This document shows, piece after piece, positions 14,407 to 27,600 of a stretch of DNA of 64,000 bases; position 1 is the first letter of the stretch; each line of letters begins with the position of its first letter. A model generated the notes under the pieces. That model did not search any database, was not told the DNA's origin, and saw only the letters and a program-made list of their open reading frames with translations. The translations under genes were made by a program, and so were the position numbers. The DNA is taken from the NCBI GenBank assembly GCA_026874595.1, contig CM049307.1:40744362-40808361 (forward strand), written 5' to 3'. Source of the stretch: Sipunculus nudus. Lineage: Eukaryota > Annelida > Sipuncula > Golfingiida > Sipunculidae.

Positions 14407-17400
14407 TACAGAAAGTCATGCTTCTCCAGGGAGTGTCTCTAAATAAATCAAAACATTTGGTAATAATCTGTTATTTGAGGAGGGAGAGAGGTGGAGAGGT
14501 GACATAATCGTACAAAATCGAACCCCTGCCAAAGAGTTTTTATAATAATCATAAAAATATTATTACTTAAAACACATTGTGAATTCATCTTGATGTAAAA
14601 GGAACAACCACAAAATCCCTGATTCCGTTTTGCCTAGACTGAGATCGACCTGTTTTTTTTCCTGGGCTGAACTTTCCCGGACGCAATTATGTGCGTAATT
14701 TGTCACGTGTCTTAATTGAAATAGGAATTCTGCATGAATTTTCTGCATGACCTCTGTGACCCTTGATATGTTCATGCAGCAACATGTTTGTAAGTGGTTG
14801 AAGCAGCCGGTGTCTGCAGCTGTTTGACACTAATTTGGCCATGCCTTTTAACTTCAAACTGTAAACCAATCAGACTCGCTTAAAAGTTAAGTTTCCGCTC
14901 AAGGATTTTATACCATTTATCATCAATATAGGGTTTATGCGAATGACATTTGTAGCATGATTATAATATGAGGTAGTTATGAGCGGTCGCTGGCTGCCGA
15001 CATCGTTTCATGGTTATACGTCAACTGAAATAGCTTATATTGCCTGGAAACTATGATAACAATAATGCATGCATATTTTTTCTATACATATAATAGCTTT
15101 TCCCTATGGTTTTCGTTCATTTAATCCTGAGTGTTAACCAAGCAGTATATCATTTTTTTTTTTAAATATTGTACATCAACCTCAGTAACTTTAAATGACC
15201 AAGCATCAGTATCTGACTGAATAAACTTGAGCAACAGGGGTTAGAGAAACGCCTTCGATCAAACAGGGAATATGCCAGTTATCCGGTCTGATAAAAAATG
15301 GCTTGCGGGAACCTGGTTAACTGTCTAACATGAACTGACTTACAACTTCCTAATAAATTAATCATGCATAACCATTGCGAAGCCATGCAGCTCGGTGAAA
15401 TCTACTGGAAACGGGTTGGCGTTAACATGTTACTGTAGTAACTATTTACAAGCTGAAGTATGCAAGCAAATATCCGAATATCTGTATTTCACCGGCGGCT
15501 GAGCCGGTGTTTAATAATCGACAGCTGCTGGTGCAATTCGGCGGCTCAAGAAAACAATCGGCAGGGGCTTGCTTATAAAATACACGGCGGCGGCTGGCGC
15601 AATTCGGCGGCGGCTCCCAGGTCTGGCCCTATAGGCATTTGTGTTCACACAGATCATGCATTGTTCACATATATTTGGTATATTTCAAGGGTTAGGTTTA
15701 CAAATAAACCTGTGAATCAACCTTGTCTGCAGGAAGAGTGAAACAAAATATGCTATACAATAAGCATACGCGCAACAAAAATTAACCTTCATCTTAACAA
15801 CAATGACCAATTCTCACATCCACAAACATTTGTCATGTCAGGTTATTTTAATAGTTCCCACTGAACTTCCAGACATTAAGTAGGTTTAAATATCCCCACT
15901 TGACCACTCACTCGCGACTCGTCTTTCATGGTGCAGATAGTAGCCCATAGGACTTGTAATAACATGGTTGCTGGTTCCCAGTGAAGAGCCTCACAAATGC
16001 ATGTTATGTGTACTAATACTTGAATTTCTCTCTCATTACAGGTTCACCACCAGACAGAGACACATATGCAATATGAGAGTCATATGAACAAGACACAAGG
16101 GCAAGACAGCTACATAGACATGACTGGACATAGTAGTTTCATTTACTACAACAGCAGCCTGAATTCTAGATTTGCTCCCATATAATTGCCAAACTGATGG
16201 GTGCTAACATGATTATCGGCTTAGTCAAAACCTGGTGCAGATATAATTTTGATACCCATCTGATTAGTTCAGTTTTCATTCTCTTTTGATGGGTATTAGT
16301 GCATGTATGGAAATAGCTAAGAATTTATATTATTTTCCAATTTCACTTTTAAAGAAATATTAGGGGCTACCTTATCACAATATAAAATATAAGTTACTGA
16401 ATTTTTATTTTGTAAAAAAAAAAACAACATTAAACCTTTCTTGCCAATATCTGAAGAGAAAATGATTCATAAAGGGTTATCTGTATATAAGAAGGTCCTA
16501 TTGGGTCTGTTTGGGTGATTAGTCTGACCCCCTATCAACGCTTCAAACAATTCCTTCCAATCAATATTTAAAGAGGAAAAACATTTTTGAAAGTTCTGGT
16601 ATGTTATACACATCCAATAAAAAAAATCTTTATCATGTAAAGGACAGTAGTTTTTGGCCACAATGATTCTATTGCTAGGTAGTGTACCTCTTAGTTTTCT
16701 CAAAGGGCTCTCTCACAGTTAAGTCTAAGGAGAGAACACAGTAGCTAGGGCTATATCATGAAAAACTGTTAATTTTACCAAATCTTGCAGCTGAAGTGTT
16801 TGACCAATCATGAAAACAAATGCAGTGTCCACCACCATGTACCAGGTATATATGTGTATTTCAGAGGGTATTTTTAAATAGCCTATTGTACAATCTTTAA
16901 TGTAAATTATAAACAAAAGTAATATTCTGCAAAATAGAGATGTATACATTTACAAAAAAAAGGTTACATCATGAAAAGAGGTGTTGTTTGAGAGTCATTG
17001 TGTCTCCTAAGTTGGATTTATTGAATATTGCCATTATTGGCTCACATTGTTGTCTTCCCCCATAACTTTATGCATGACATCCATGATGCCACAAAGGAAA
17101 ATAATTTTTATAATAATGTCTTAAAAATGGTTACTGAACTTCTGAAGCCTTAAAAATAAACCCTCTTAAGACCCAAGTGCACAATTACCAAAGCCAAAGG
17201 CAAAGACAAAGTGAAACATGTCACATGATGAAGCCAGTGAAAAAAGAAAATGGGGGGGGGGGGGTTATAATATAAATACATCCATGTTATTCCTAAACCA
17301 TGCCATACAATTCCAGAGTTGCAAAAATAAAAATACATTTAGTAAATGAGACGAAAAAAAAAATAATGCCTCCACCCGTCGTGTTAGCAGATGGGGTGGA

Positions 17401-17639
17401 CAACGGAAACCCGGTCAGACACAAGAGGTCGCCAAGTACAGGCCTGACTGACGGCCCACGTTTTGAGCCATATCTGTTACCCTTGAAATTGCCACCTCAA
17501 AACAACTTTCCCAATATTTGTACTTAACCAAATATACCTCTGGGTCATCCCAATAAATCTCGCGTCGCTTTTCTGTGGGAGCAAGATCTCGATCTTTCCC
17601 CATAAGCTCGTCGAGCATTGCTGCCATGAAGTTCGCCAT
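7410..17639 (-). CDS. LUC7L3: LUC7L3-like U1 snRNP-associated splicing factor, 9 coding exons, 441 aa
   Basis: Exons in order of transcription, each bounded by GT-AG and in continuous frame: 17639-17538, 13021-12955, 12401-12223, 11697-11623, 10728-10633, 10195-10034, 9118-8880, 8383-8130 and 7561-7410 (stop TGA at 7412-7410). The start begins MANFMAAMLDELMGKDRD and has a good Kozak context (A at -3, G at +4); the frame is open further upstream, but family homology begins here. Zinc finger 1 (CCCH) uses C36, C44, C59 and H63. Zinc finger 2 (C2H2) uses C188, C191, H207 and H213 inside EVCDICGAFLVVGDAQQRL. Residues 117-173 look like a coiled coil, about 228-280 is a Glu/Arg/Lys-rich charged helix, and about 280-390 is an RS domain. 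The C-terminus GDTQGDSN resembles the vertebrate LUC7L3 end. Luc7 family proteins bind U1 snRNP and influence 5' splice-site choice in the nucleus. Length is close to the roughly 430 aa of vertebrate LUC7L3. The CEKIHDE and ERRIRRGH blocks fit LUC7L3 rather than LUC7L/LUC7L2. Confidence 0.93.
10837..11014. repeat. Short TIR repeat, ACAGTAAAACCT family, in a LUC7L3 intron
   Basis: Starts ACAGTAAAACCT and ends with the near inverse AGGTTTTACGAT. The interior has repeated phrases of the type 'gaccacct' in alternating orientation. Related copies are at 38162-38324 and 45719-45867, with a partial one at 13972. Confidence 0.5.
13693..15635. mobile_element. 1.9-kb terminal-inverted-repeat element in LUC7L3 intron 1
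   Basis: The left end has CCCTATA then AGACCTGGGAGCC; the right end (15612-15635) has the inverse, GGCTCCCAGGTCT then CCTATAGG. Just inside both ends are GC-rich runs built from GGCTGAGCCGG-like units (13700-13845 and 15490-15620), unlike the AT-rich surroundings. The interior holds an ACAGTAAAACCTG repeat start at 13972 and a long TA microsatellite. No transposase frame is seen, so it is non-autonomous. Target-site duplications are not clear. Confidence 0.6.
14321..14403. repeat. (TCTA)n/(TA)n microsatellite
   Basis: Short TCTA units followed by about 35 uninterrupted TA units. Confidence 0.95.
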
Positions 17640-18044
17640 TTTGCCGCTTAGGGAATGACTGACATAAACAGAAAATACAAATCGTCTCTGAAACGGAAAT
17701 GAAAACCCATAATCAAAGTATGCATTTGAAACGTTCGAAAAAAAACTACATTTTTGCCCTCCTTTTCGCATATTAGAATATTTTAAAGTCGCCTTATCTT
17801 TTTGCGAAGAAAAGCTATATTTTTCCCTCTCAAAATAAAATGTATCTTTGTTTGGCGACATGTAATGCTAACTTAATTTTTTTTGCATTTCAATGTTTTT
17901 AAAACTTGGATAAAATATTCCACAATACAGTAAAAACGCTAGAGAAACTAGATGACCAAACAATATTTGCACTTCGGGCATGCATAATCAAAGTCAAAAC
18001 GCATTTTTAAGTAGTGAGAAGATAAGTCACTTTTTAATGCACTC

Positions 18045-18391
18045 AGGCAAAAAATAAAAAATAAAAGGTATAGTTCTAAGACACCACCCGCGTCAAATTT
18101 AAACCCCCATACCACAAATTTTCATTTTGATTTTAATAAAAACTTACCAATTTTGAATTCCAGCTGCTCGGACATTTCTTTCATGAAGATAAATCATTCA
18201 ATTCTGATCAAATTTCCTTTGTTATGTAGTGTTTTAATTGTGTAGCAAAATAAATCTGTTATTATCATGCTTTTCCCTTATCATTCAACATTTTTATTGA
18301 AACATACAAAAAAGAATAAAAATAAAAAGAAACGCCCGCCCGCATTGATTTCTGAAAAAAAGTCCCCGAGAACTGAACTTTTTGTTGGCCT
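18045..18391. mobile_element. MITE copy 1, AGGCCAAAATAAAAGGTATGG family
   Basis: A 347-bp copy of a family seen three times. Ends are inverted: AGGC..AAATAAAAGGTATAGTTCT on the left, AGAACTGAACTTTTTGTTGGCCT on the right. The interior shares long phrases with copies at 24806 and 60046, for example CCCGCATTGATTTCTGAA. Confidence 0.7.
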
Positions 18392-18697
18392 AACAGGAAA
18401 CTTTTAATATATACATCTATATATACATTGTATATGACTATTTCCTGAAGTGTATCTTTGGATTAACTTCCATTAGGCCTACATTCTTTTACCTTGCATG
18501 CAAAAATCAAATTTTATCATCTAATTTAGACAGGATAAAATCGTTTATCCTTAAACAAATAAATCGTTTATACTCATTGCAATTTCATTTAGCCCACCAA
18601 AACTTGAGTTGCATGGGTAAAATCATACGAAAAATAATGAAATTTTTTATCAATACACGTATAATTATAGAAAACTCTGCATTATGTGCAGGGTTAA

Positions 18698-18748
<51 letters not shown>
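18698..18748. repeat. (TA)n microsatellite
   Basis: About 24 TA units. Confidence 0.95.
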
Positions 18749-18752
<4 letters not shown>

Positions 18753-18981
18753 TAAAGGGGTCTAATATATAAATTAAAGCAACTTTTGAATCGACTTAAA
18801 AAAAATTTGTCTTTGTGTATAAAATACACCCCCCCCCCCACACACACACACAAAAAAAATGCAATGTTGTTTTTTTAGCAAGCATAGCACATATGTACTA
18901 TATTCCTATGTTGATATAATAATGGACGATCATTTTGAAATATAGAAGTTGGTTCACTAAATTACATCTGCAATTATTGTA

Positions 18982-20060
18982 TCCGCCAAAACAAAGTTTA
19001 GCGAATACTATGTTTTTGAACGGGTTCCGCCGCCGCCGCGTTCGTTTCGGGAATAGAACTCTGAGACCACAAGACAATTTTTCCGAAACTTGGCACCATT
19101 TTCGGGTCAAATGTGAACTGGTGCCAACACATTTTGCGTTGACCTCTGACCTTTCCTTTCCGCTTGCTGTGCGTTCATCTGTTCTTCTGTTTTGACACAT
19201 TAACCCACATATCTTCGGACTCGTTTGACCAATCAGACTGAAATTTTACACGAATGTAGCTCTTGGATAGCTTTATAATATACACAAAAATGGTTGCGCC
19301 ATCTGCAACTTTTTTTGCACAGTGTCCATCTGTTCATCTGCCTTGGGTTAAAATCACTCATATCTCTGTAGTGGTTGGACTTATCCACCTGAAATTTTGC
19401 ATGTGCAAAAGGAAAATTTCTCGATTTTGTTACAGGTGGCGCCACTTACGTTCATATTCAGTCTGCAGACTTAAAAGCTAATATCCCAGGACTGGTTTGA
19501 CGTACCTCCTGAAAATTTGCACGTGTATAAATCTTCCATAGCTCTTTATCATACACAAAACTGACGGCGCCAAATGCAACCATTTTTGCACAGCACCCGT
19601 CTGTTTGTCTGCCGTGGGATAAAATCACTCATATCTCGGCAGTGGTTTGACTTATCTGCCTAAAATTATGCATGTATATATACATCTTTGATAGCTTTCT
19701 TGATTTTGTCTCAGGGGGCGCTACCTCTATCCATGTTCAGGCTGCAGACTTAAAGGCTAATATGTCAGGACTTGTTTGACGTACCTCCTGAAAATTTGCA
19801 CGTGTATAAATCTTCCATAGCTCTTTATCATACACAAAATTGACGGCGCCAAATGCAACCATTTTTGCACAGCGCCCGTCTGTTTGTCTGCCGTGGGATA
19901 AAATCGCTCATACCTCAGCAGTGGTTTGACTTATCTGCCTAAAATTTTTCATGTATATACATCTTGGATAGCTTTCTCGATTTTGTGGCAGGTGGAGCCA
20001 CATACATTTATGTTTACGCTGCAAACATCCATGCTAATATGCAACACATCTCACTCCATT
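18982..20060 (+). mobile_element. Helentron-like element 5' part with tandem core, between LUC7L3 and eRF3
   Basis: The left end TCCGCCAAAACAAAG...ACTATG matches the left-end pattern of the elements at 31623 and 49360 and follows a TA, as they do. From about 19240 to 20060 there are three units of about 280 bp; for example the phrase GACGTACCTCCTGAAAATTT occurs at about 19499 and 19778. The units are homologous to the core of the 49360 element. No matching 3' hairpin plus CTAG is found, so the copy looks truncated or diverged on the right. Confidence 0.6.
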
Positions 20061-20561
20061 TCCCCTTGCCACTCAATCAATGCCTCTCTTCACCCGTCCT
20101 ACTCAGATTCGGACGGTTACACGTAGTCGCTTGTCGACAACCCGTATTTTAGTTATATTATATAAGCAGCTGCTCTATAATGTTGTTACCCAGATGGTCT
20201 GTATCAGAAAGAGGACTTTTAAACCCCTTTACAATATTGCTAATTTTTTTTTTCAAATTTTGCTTAGTACAATTAAACATTGCATTTCTCCGTAGCTATA
20301 GAGCTACAGAATTTTAGATGATTTATAAATATATCAAAGGTCAAGATGTGCTCTCAAAGATTTTTATGATTAAATATGAACAACTGCAGGTTAAAATAAT
20401 AAATTGCCCGTTCATTATAACCTTTAATTACTATGGAGTCCGTTTAGCTACAGAGCCAATTAGGGTATATCCCGATGTACTAAATTAAGAAAAACAAACG
20501 ATTATATGTAGGCTAGGATGTCTATTTCTATGTTCAACATATGTCTCACAAATTAATTATA

Positions 20562-20621
<60 letters not shown>
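20562..20621. repeat. (AAT)n microsatellite
   Basis: About 20 units of AAT/ATA. Confidence 0.95.
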
Positions 20622-20622
<1 letters not shown>

Positions 20623-21166
20623 TAATTCATTTGGTAAAGCGTAAATTCACGATGATGCGCTCTAAAACGTTATTACAAGCAAGAAATTGCACTGAAAATG
20701 TATGCCTATGAAAAATATATTCGTTAAAAAAGATGCAAAATAAAATTTAGATGTTACTTAAAGTATCAAAATATTGCACAAACGTGTCTTGATTTTTTTA
20801 TGTGGCTGGGCTCTCAGCTCGTCTTAGTTCCAAAGGTAATGAATTCCACGAGGCTGGGTCCACGAACTGCCACACAAAATGCTCTTTGGGCAGCAACGGA
20901 AGACGTACGTTGTGCAAAGAGAAGGTCCTCTTTGATCTTATAGGCTGACTAACATTGAGCCAATATCAGACATTTATATGCGCATGCATTATACATACAT
21001 ACAAATGTAATAATAATAATAAAAGTAATAATAATTATTATTATATTATTTTTATATTACTTTAATTATTATTATTATAATTATTACTTTCCTGATAATA
21101 TATTTATATAACTAATATTATAATTATTATTATATGGTATACGGCTATTAGTCTATTGTTATTAAT

Positions 21167-21246
21167 CATATAATATAATATAATATAATATAATATAATA
21201 TAATATAATATAATATAATATAATATAATATAATATAATATAATAT
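21167..21246. repeat. (TAATA)n pentanucleotide microsatellite
   Basis: About 15-16 near-perfect units of TAATA about 440-520 bases before the eRF3 start codon. Confidence 0.95.
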
Positions 21247-21586
21247 ATGTTGCATTTAGATCACGGTGATATTTTATATGATTGTTTACAACATGATTTA
21301 TATTATCAGTCAATCTTTCTTGCAATGTTGTAAGGCGTTGTGATGTTATAATTTTCGTTTTCAATTAAAGTTGAGTATTTTTGCTTTGCTGCTCCTTAAA
21401 TCTCGTAAAGATGCACATTTTCCTTTTATTGCGCTGAGTAAAGAGGGATGGGGAAGACCTCATAAAATAAAATTGATAGTCGCTGAATGGTGTTTGTTTG
21501 TTTTTGACAGATCTGATTGAAATCCTTTGGTTTGAGGGTAAAGAAGAACGGAAGCGGCGCTGTAACGCAAGCGCATGGTAAGCTCG

Positions 21587-21594
21587 TGACGTCA
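21587..21594 (+). promoter_or_regulatory. Perfect cAMP-response element upstream of eRF3
   Basis: The palindrome TGACGTCA lies about 93 bases before the eRF3 start codon, in a locally GC-richer patch (21545-21615). The same patch has an ETS-like core (ACGGAAGCGG near 21548) and an NRF-1-like pair of half-sites (TGCGCA and TGCGG near 21601-21613). These motifs are typical of TATA-less housekeeping promoters. The transcription start itself cannot be seen. Confidence 0.55.
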
Positions 21595-21686
21595 CACCTG
21601 CTGCGCACATGCGGTTGTCTGACACACCATAAGCCTACAGACGGTACAGTTTGTGAAATCAGATGTTTATTGTGTAAAGTAAAAAA

Positions 21687-24600
21687 ATGTCCGCGCAGAA
21701 CGGTACACCCGATTCATGGGAACAAAATGATACCGGCGGCGCTGGGGACAAAGATCCGGTATCTCAAGTGACCAAACCTTTATCAGCGCTCAACGTGAAT
21801 GCCCCAGAGTTCATTCCTGGCCAAAACGTGTTTGCCCGTGAATTTGTGCCTTCCTTCTTACAGTCGAACAAAGGTAAGGAATTTCTTTATTATATCCAAG
21901 AAATAAATATAGATCGGTCTTTACATCAGATTACAGATCGCGGTCCTATTAAGAAAAACCGGTGGACCATCTGTGAACTTCATTATGGCTTCCACAGCTT
22001 GTTGTAACCAGAAACTGTGCCACACGAACCCCACGAAGCATGTGACGAGTTTACACAGGATGGACCGGCGCAACACGGGATTGCGACTGGAGGTGCAATA
22101 CCAAATTCACAATATAAAAAGTTGAAATCCTACTCTCTTAGAACACCACACACCATTGACGAATTGTGGCAGATTTCTTGTTTGTATCAAAATGGTCAAA
22201 TTTGATCAGTTCAGTTTTAATGCTGTAAAGACAGGCCCAGAACCAAGTGGTAAGGTTTCCTATTTATCTGTTGACAGAGTTGTTCGTGCTGTCACTTTGA
22301 TAGATTAATGAATGACTCATTAGATGTTAAATCAGTGTACGAGTAAGACAGTTACATGAAATATGTTCTGTATTTATATATTACAAGTATAATGTCAATG
22401 AATAATTAAATTATGCATGAATTTCCTTATCTGCCAAATGTAAACTGACATGGTTTCTCATTGTTTACAAACATCAGTATATTTCAGAATGGGACATTGT
22501 GCTAGTTGAACAAATCTAATGGCACCCTGACCATTAACAGGAATTTTCTCTAAGTATAATTTTTTTCTGAACCATTTCTTTTAGAAGTTGTAATCACAGT
22601 TGTAACATTTACTCAGTTTTTTCCCTACACAAGATAGGAATGACTTGACAACTGAACATGGCAAAAAGGAAAATATTGTGTTTGGACAGATTTATGTGAC
22701 TTTTTCATTACCCAGGAGAGATCAAGAATAATGGGCCAGTCAACATCTTATAAAAAATGTTACTGTCCAAAACATTATTCAAAATAATAGTTTTTATTTG
22801 CTTGGGAAATTTATATTATAGAAAAAAACTATAAATATATGTTTTGATTCCATTGGACCCTGATATAGCTTAGCTGACTATAAGTTAACTAAGCTTTTGT
22901 TGTGGTCCATTGTCTGTCATCCATCTGTCCATTAGACTCGCACCTTTTGAAACTGTTAGACCTGTGAATCCAAAATTTGTCATACTGTTAGATATCCCTA
23001 AGATCTCCTACCAAACTGAAAACTGGGTCACTGGGACTTTGAAAAATATAGGAATTACCTTAATTTTTCATTAAAAACCTATTATCACACTTAAGGACTG
23101 CCTAATATCAAAACAGCTCATCTGACTTTCTTCATATTGACCATAAATATTCTCCTATGTAGTTTCCATGTACATGCCAGAAATTAAGTCAGTATGACTT
23201 AATTTATAAAGGTTATGGGCCAAAATAAAATGCACTTTGTAAAAAAAAAACAGGAAATATATTTACTCGGTTATCATGATATGTGTTGAAGTTAAGAGAC
23301 TTTTTTTCAGGTATATAAATTTATTTAATCAAGATTCAATTGTATACCCCAAAAAACAGATCTGAATTTAGAAAATTTCATAAGTTATCAGCATTAATAT
23401 AAAATCAGTACCTTAAATTTTCCCAATTTTTAATGGCAAGTTTTATTCCTGTAAGTACGTTTGATTTAATTTCACAGCAGGTACCCATAAGTAATTAATC
23501 TGTTAAATTCTGAAATTTGAAAATAAAAGTTAAAAAATTAGGCTAGTTGAAGTTTCTTTCAGAGGCTCTATTGTATTATGAAATTCATAATGTAAATCTC
23601 GAGACTTGTCCAAATACATTTGTTTATTTAAATTAAAAATCCATTATATACCCAGAGTTAGACCTGAATCTTGTAATTTTTAGTTATTAGCATTAATATA
23701 AAATCAGTACCTCCATTTTTGTCCAACTTTGAATAATGCATTTGTTTATTATGAAGACAAATGGCTCAGGGGAAAATATTGGACAGATCTGGGATTGGCA
23801 CCTATGTCCAGCGCTCAAACTGCTTCACCAGATAAAAGAAGGTTCACTAGTGAGACAATTCAGTCCACTTTTATGTCACTCCGTAATACATATTTCACTC
23901 AATTATTAAAAAACCAATCAGATCAACCAACTGCAAGAATAAAATTGCTCTCGTCTCGAAGCTCTTTCATTTCACAGATACAGTTCGGCTCTCCATTGGC
24001 ATGGTTGGGTCTCCGCTGCTGGGATCGGTGAAGGGAATGTATGCTGCTTCTGCCTTTGTGGCTGTGGGTGCTATAGTTTTCCTTTGAAGTCACCGCTGCG
24101 GGTAAAACGGTGGCGGTCTCTCGCGGCTTTCTGCTGGGCTTGGTGGCATCACATCTTTTGGCTCTCAGAACTATGCTTAAGGAGCACACAGGGCTGGGGT
24201 CTTGACAAAGTAGCTGCTTGACAAAGCGAAAAACAACTTAAACCAACTATGGCCTATAATTAAAGATTTTATTTTCCTTTCAATTCATTCATGCTATTTT
24301 ATATAATTTAACCCATCCATAGGCATATTTTAATCAAATATAAGCCAGTTTTTGGGTAATTAATTAAAAAAAGTCCAATTTAAAAAAGTGAATTTTGATT
24401 TAAATTTCCTTTCAGATATTTATTGTTTTACAAATATAAATAATATAGTTTATTAAAGAATATATTTACATGATATGTTACATCTGCGTCTAAATGTGGT
24501 GTTTTATTAACAAATAAGCTAAAATTGTTGATGCATTTTATAATAGTCATTCAACTTACATACGCATAATACAAGTTATACTATATATATATATTGGCCA

Positions 24601-27600
24601 TCATTATCCCCCACCCCTCCCACCATGAAGTCCTCCCACCTATGGAGTGGAAACATTATGGCAACTGTAACCATTATATATATTTGAAAAATTTCACAGT
24701 TTTTGTTTAATTATAATAATAAATTGGTTGGATTTGAAAAATTTATAAACTGCTGAACTGTCAACAACTTATCATAAAGCCAACAAATGATAATGCTTTA
24801 ATATAAGGCCAAAAAAAATAAAAGGTATGGTTTTCAGGCACCGCCTGCATCAATCTTAAACCCCCGCATCAAAAATTTTTATTTTTATTTTCAATAGAAA
24901 CTTGCCAATTTTGAGCTGCAGCCATCCGGACATTTCTTTCAAGAAGGTAAAATCATACAATTTCCTGTTATGTAGTGCTTTTACTTGTTTTGCAAAATAA
25001 ATCTGTTATTATCATACTTATTCCTTATCATGTGACATTTTTAACGAAACATACCAAAAAATTAAAAATAAAAAAACGACTGCCCGCATTGATTTCTGAA
25101 AAAAAGGGCCCGAGAACCATACCTTTTTTTATTTTGGCCTAAGTATAGATCATATTTTCACTAAATGAATTATGCTTCAGTTTCAATATTAGGATATATC
25201 ATTTGGTCCAATAATGGCCTAGATTTCTTCTAGTTCTTAGACTTTATCTCCATTTGATATTATTTTAGATTTTTTTACCTAGAAGGTCAACTTCAGCTGA
25301 GCACAGTTACCCATGGGTCATTGTTCCTTTAATGTATGGATATTATATACTGTTGATTCAGAAATAACAGTTGGGTTTTATTTTTTGTGGTTACAACAAT
25401 AAAAAAATCACACTGTCAGAGAATATCTTGACAGCAGCTGGTGGTCAACTTCATCTATAGTTATTATCATTGGTTTATGAGTTTTCAATAAAGGTATATA
25501 AAATTGTGTATAACTATTTTATGAATGCCACTGGTAAAAATAATAAATATGCTGAATTACTTTTCCTGTAAATTACAAGTACATGTAATACTACAACATG
25601 GTTTATATAAATATTATTTTGTCCATTCCATTTCCCATAATATTGCACAAACAGCCCCCTGAAATGAAGATTGTTTACAATAAAAAATATCAAAATGAAA
25701 ACATTTAGGGTGGAATATTTAAAAAAAATAACACATTTCATTCAAAGCAGTACTTTTGACACGTCGAGCACATGTTCCAATGTCCGTAACACGGCCTGGC
25801 TTTCATTGGCTTTAAAGACTAAAACCATGTAAACTCATTTGCATTGCCCTGGTTGTAAAGTACACTTATTCTGAATATTGCCAACTACGGATGAGTGCAT
25901 GAAATTGAGCCAGTGATAAGTCACACAATACGTCCTCCTTTTATTGCTGATTGTCGTATTTTAATGTGAGTTGTTAGTGACACAGAATACTAGTATACCA
26001 ATCATGCTCTGCAAATTTTCAGATGAGTAAAATTGATGTCATGTTGACCTTTAAGTCAATTTCTGATTTTTACCAATCCAAATAGTTGGTAGTTGAATGC
26101 CAAACGAACCTGGTCTCACAGCCCCTTCCTAGATACTCAGGCGCCACATGTGACTACTGCCATGTACTTGACTTAAAAGTTCAAACTTTTGTGTGGACGG
26201 CCTCATTTCATTTTCCTTCTGATCAAGTGAGGATTTGTTTTCTTTGGCCGCTGTGTGAAAATCAGGAGGCACGTGACGGTCACAAATGATTAATTCATTT
26301 GTTATGCTGGGGTCAGGTGAGGCTTGTTTGTTCAGCACTGACTGATTGACTGTGGTGCAGGCGCACCATATCATAAGCATCTCAGTCAAGCCACTGGTGT
26401 ATTACATGTGAATGTTCTAGCTCGTCTTTATTGCATTGATGGGGATATTAATAAACAACAAATTGGTAACATTTGCATTCTCTTTCCATGAATTCATATA
26501 CCCTATGATATGCGTTTTTCACAAAAAAACACAAAATTTTAAGCCAACCATATTATCAGAATCTACATTATAATGTTCATTATCATTTCCAGGGCCATCT
26601 TTTCAGGACAGTCCAGCATCACCATCTATATTCTTAAGAAAACCTCTACTGAAATAAAGCATGTAAAGGGCTAGCATAGAAAGAAAGAGCCAAGAATTTC
26701 TCCCCTTGATTCGCATTGAAAATGTTTTTGGCTGTTGTGTGAACTAACAAAGAAAACATTCTTTTCTACATTTTACATTGAAAGAGTTGTATGTTTATCT
26801 TGTCTTAAATATTGCTTCTGACAGGGTTGATACAAATGACCCATATCCGTAAATTACTACATAAGAATGTCGCAAAGTAAAAGTAAATGGTTTTTCAGGT
26901 TTTTCATACGGTTATTTCTGCAGAAGATGCCAAACTTGAAGAAAGGGGCATGTATACATTTGTCAGTAGATGTGTGGAAATTGGAGTCAAGATAGCTGTT
27001 GATTTCTGATTTTTCAGTGTTACATTTAATAATCACTTTATAGCTTAGCTCACTGAAGCCTAGTTCAGCTGATGAACATGAGTTTCTATCACAAAACATC
27101 TCGTCTTTTTTGAATTTGCTTACACTGAAAATGAAAAAGAGAGAAACAGGCAGTGAAAAGTCAGATTGGGATTATAACACCCATCTTCATACTACCAAGT
27201 TTGTGGCTATGTTTTCACAGACCTTGTTCCCGTGACCCTCTCTGTTGTCTGTTTCATGATTAATGAACAAGCCTGAAAGTGTTTGTGCTGAAGTCTCAAC
27301 TGCCATTAAAATTTTATTAATATAATGCAAACAATTCACTCTTCACAGTCACACGGTGTGTGAACAATAACATACTGGAAACGGGACAGGCTTATTTGAT
27401 TGGTCAGATTCTCAATGCCTTCATAGTAATGCTAAGTGTTTGAAAAAAACATCGCACCAAAAGTCTACATAAAACAACTCTACTTGAGTCATTTAGTTGG
27501 TTCAGTTACCTTGTTCTGACATTATTCATGAAAAAGGCAACAGAGAGGGTCATTGCATCAAGGTCTCTTGGAAGTATAGCCACAAAACTGGTAGTATGAA

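Larger units (their letters stand above)
17640..21686. other. Divergent intergenic region between LUC7L3 and eRF3
   Basis: About 4 kb between the two start codons. It must contain both promoters, but more than half is repeat: a MITE at 18045, a TA microsatellite, a Helentron-like fragment at 18982-20060, AAT and TAATA arrays. The cleanest promoter-like patch is at 21545-21615. Confidence 0.7.

Noticed and set aside
14509-14540. tRNA-like T-arm (GGTTCGATT) on the minus strand
   Set aside because: No acceptor stem, anticodon arm or D-arm could be fitted around it.
23729-24189. GC-richer patch in eRF3 intron 1 with open frames on both strands
   Set aside because: No matching splice phase with eRF3, no recognisable domain; more likely an old transposon remnant.
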